This document shows, in pieces, positions 12,621 to 13,549 of a stretch of DNA of 13,549 nucleotides. Location: NCBI GenBank assembly GCA_050945815.1, contig JBMNTQ010000036.1, positions 1 through 13,549 of the forward strand, given 5' to 3'. How positions within the stretch are numbered: the stretch's first letter is position 1; each line of letters begins with the position of its first letter. The notes under the pieces were generated by a model. It was not told the DNA's origin. It ran no database searches and saw only the letters and a list, made by a program, of their open reading frames with translations. This DNA comes from JBMNTQ01 sp050945815 (lineage in GTDB: Bacteria; Bacillota; Clostridia; Christensenellales; JBMNTQ01). Made by a program: the position numbers and the translations under genes.

Positions 12621-12948
12621 AAAGAACCCCCTTTCTCTGCAAAACCCGAACCTTGTTTCCTACTTGCGATTTAGTTTTGCCTGTTGCTTCCTGAATTTCG
12701 CTGAATGTGGCAAAATCTAAATACATTTCAATCAGCTTATCCTCTTCTTCCTTACTCCACAGAACCGCATCTCTCCGCTTCCGCAGTGTCCCGCCATCAC
12801 TAACCAACAACTCCACCCCGGCATCAGTCAAAACCCGTTTGATTTCGCTCCGGCGAACATCGTTCAGATCGGCCAGAATCGTGATCTGTTCGTGCTTATT
12901 TGTAGCGTTTTTGTATGATCTGACAATTTCCTCCGCTGTAAACCACAC
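12574..12948 (-). CDS. HTH/SANT-like DNA-binding phage protein
   Basis: A 124-residue protein starting at GTG 12948, with AAGGAG 9 bases upstream. The first 50 residues (WFTAEEIVRSYKNATNKHEQ then ITILADLNDVRRSEIKRVLT) match a small recurrent phage domain in which an EI-xx-Y-xxAxxK-xxQ-ILA motif precedes a short helix-turn-helix. Residues about 63-107 (LWSKEEEDKLIEMYLDFATF then SEIQEATGKTKSQVGNKVRV) look like a Myb/SANT-like helix-turn-helix. The C-terminus is basic. It begins 1 base after the preceding stop and overlaps the next gene, so it belongs to the same operon. A regulatory or DNA-handling role is inferred. Confidence 0.7.
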   Translation of the reverse strand: MWFTAEEIVRSYKNATNKHEQITILADLNDVRRSEIKRVLTDAGVELLVSDGGTLRKRRDAVLWSKEEEDKLIEMYLDFATFSEIQEATGKTKSQVGNKVRVLQRKGVLYVRGRADRAKQKSVS

Positions 12949-12949
12949 C

Positions 12950-13270
12950 TTAACAATCTCCTTTCTGCACTAATACCACCGGCTTCACTTTCGCGATCGG
13001 CTTCCCCAGCTCCGCCCCCAGCGCGACATATCCGCAGGTATCAATGTAATTGTCAAGATTAAACCCCCCCGTCCTGATTCGAGCCAATTTCAACAAAGCC
13101 ATCATAATTGAAACATCGTGCGCGGTTATTTCAAGACCGAGATATTCCGTCCAGAACGAAGCGATCAGTCCGAAGTTGTCCGCAGGCGTTCCATATTGCC
13201 CCTCTCTTTCCACGGTGATTACATTCCGGGCAGTCTCAAGCACTGTCTCACGCATCAATTTCTCTTGCAT
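12950..13270 (-). CDS. DUF6378-like phage protein
   Basis: A 106-residue protein with the pattern LETARNVITVEREGQYGTPA, DNFGLIASFWTEYLG, and DVSIMMALLKLARIRTGGFN then LDNYIDTCGYVALGAEL. This matches the small domain DUF6378, which is frequent in Firmicutes and proteobacterial phages and often lies near nucleotide- or replication-related genes. The conserved GQYG, W, MMxLLKxAR and DxxGYxAL positions are present. ATG at 13270 has GGAGG 10 bases upstream and overlaps the end of the RpoA-CTD-like gene by 16 bases. The biochemical role of the family is not established; the helical pattern recalls all-alpha nucleotide-binding folds. Confidence 0.8.
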   Translation of the reverse strand: MQEKLMRETVLETARNVITVEREGQYGTPADNFGLIASFWTEYLGLEITAHDVSIMMALLKLARIRTGGFNLDNYIDTCGYVALGAELGKPIAKVKPVVLVQKGDC

Positions 13271-13491
13271 CTGATTAAGTCCTCCAATCTCACATCGTCC
13301 ACATCCAGAAACGAACAGATTTCTTTCAGCTTAGACCAACCTATGCCCCTGCCTGAAACTAAACTAAACAACTTTACTTTATACAGATCCCCCAGCGTCA
13401 TGATTCCGTTGCGCATCAAGGCGTTCCGCGTGCCTTCCTTTAATGGTAAAACCCGCACGCTCACATCGTTTTCCACCTGTGAAACATTCAC
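13255..13491 (-). CDS. RNA polymerase alpha C-terminal-domain-like protein
   Basis: A 78-residue protein whose body (VRVLPLKEGTRNALMRNGIM, TLGDLYKVKLFSLVSGRGIG, WSKLKEICSFL) matches the helix-hairpin-helix of the alpha subunit C-terminal domain (L-xxGTRxxNALxRxGIxTxxDL...GxGxKxLxEI). In polymerase this part binds UP elements and activators. A free-standing phage copy could steer or compete with host polymerase at phage or host promoters, though many such helix-hairpin-helix proteins have no proven role. GTG at 13491 overlaps a stop codon in the preceding frame as GTGA; AGGAGG lies 12 bases upstream. Confidence 0.75.
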   Translation of the reverse strand: MNVSQVENDVSVRVLPLKEGTRNALMRNGIMTLGDLYKVKLFSLVSGRGIGWSKLKEICSFLDVDDVRLEDLIRCKRN

Positions 13492-13547
13492 GAAGCATCA
13501 CCCCCTCCTGCCGCTTCTGGCTCTTTCGATTCTTTCAAGCTCCCTAT
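13488..13547 (-). CDS. 3' end of an unidentified upstream gene (partial)
   Basis: The window cuts an upstream minus-strand gene. Two frames are open to the edge. The favoured one ends ...SLKESKEPEAAGGGDAS at TGA 13488-13490 and overlaps the next gene as GTGA, a common coupling arrangement. The other ends ...RELERIERARSGRRG at TGA 13498-13500. Too little is present to name a family. Confidence 0.4.
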   Translation of the reverse strand: MGSLKESKEPEAAGGGDAS

Positions 13548-13549
13548 AA

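Overview
The window reads as part of a temperate or lytic tailed phage (or prophage) of a Firmicutes host, most likely a clostridial gut-type bacterium. The signs are AGGAG/GGAGG ribosome binding sites in front of nearly every gene, frequent GTG starts, tightly packed and overlapping genes, a P22-like podovirus set of virion proteins, and several small protein families that recur in clostridial phages. No integrase, lysis gene, tRNA or attachment site is visible, so integrated versus free phage cannot be decided here.

Right end (about 12150-13549, minus strand): a run of coupled small genes, in transcription order the tail of an unidentified gene, an RNA-polymerase-alpha-CTD-like helix-hairpin-helix protein, a DUF6378-like protein, an HTH/SANT-like DNA-binding protein, and a DUF1492/ArpU-like protein with a sigma-70 region-4-like helix-turn-helix that probably switches on late genes.

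Middle (about 9860-12000): an unusual interruption. A plus-strand cassette with its own sigma-70 promoter (11054-11082), a J-domain protein fused to a C-terminal WVSGxTKPHK domain (11178-11699), a small HTH protein (11744-11941) and a strong intrinsic terminator (11961-11988) sits head-on between the putative late regulator and the small terminase gene. Beside it is about 1.3 kb without a convincing gene (9860-11177). That stretch holds several sets of short repeats: 10-bp-phased CGCAACTT boxes, an 18-bp TTG...CAA element in four good copies and one degenerate copy, an ATCGC...TATCGA motif, a 28-bp palindrome and a GC-rich island after a G-run. It may combine a control region with the DNA recognition site for packaging.

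Left two-thirds (158-9859, minus strand): one long late operon: TerS-like protein, neck/adaptor-like protein, large tail-nozzle-like protein (P22 gp10 type), tail-fibre-like protein, an XkdW-like protein, a 37-residue XkdX/CD1375-like protein, TerL, a one-pass membrane protein, portal, a 46-residue zinc-ribbon protein overlapping the portal 3' end, scaffold, major coat and a small beta-rich protein that may decorate the head. The parts are those of a short-tailed virion, but the order is not the P22 order: the neck and tail genes lie between the two terminase subunits.

Two of these genes (2191-2331 and 5788-5901) are very short. They are supported by ribosome binding sites, tight spacing and recognisable motifs.
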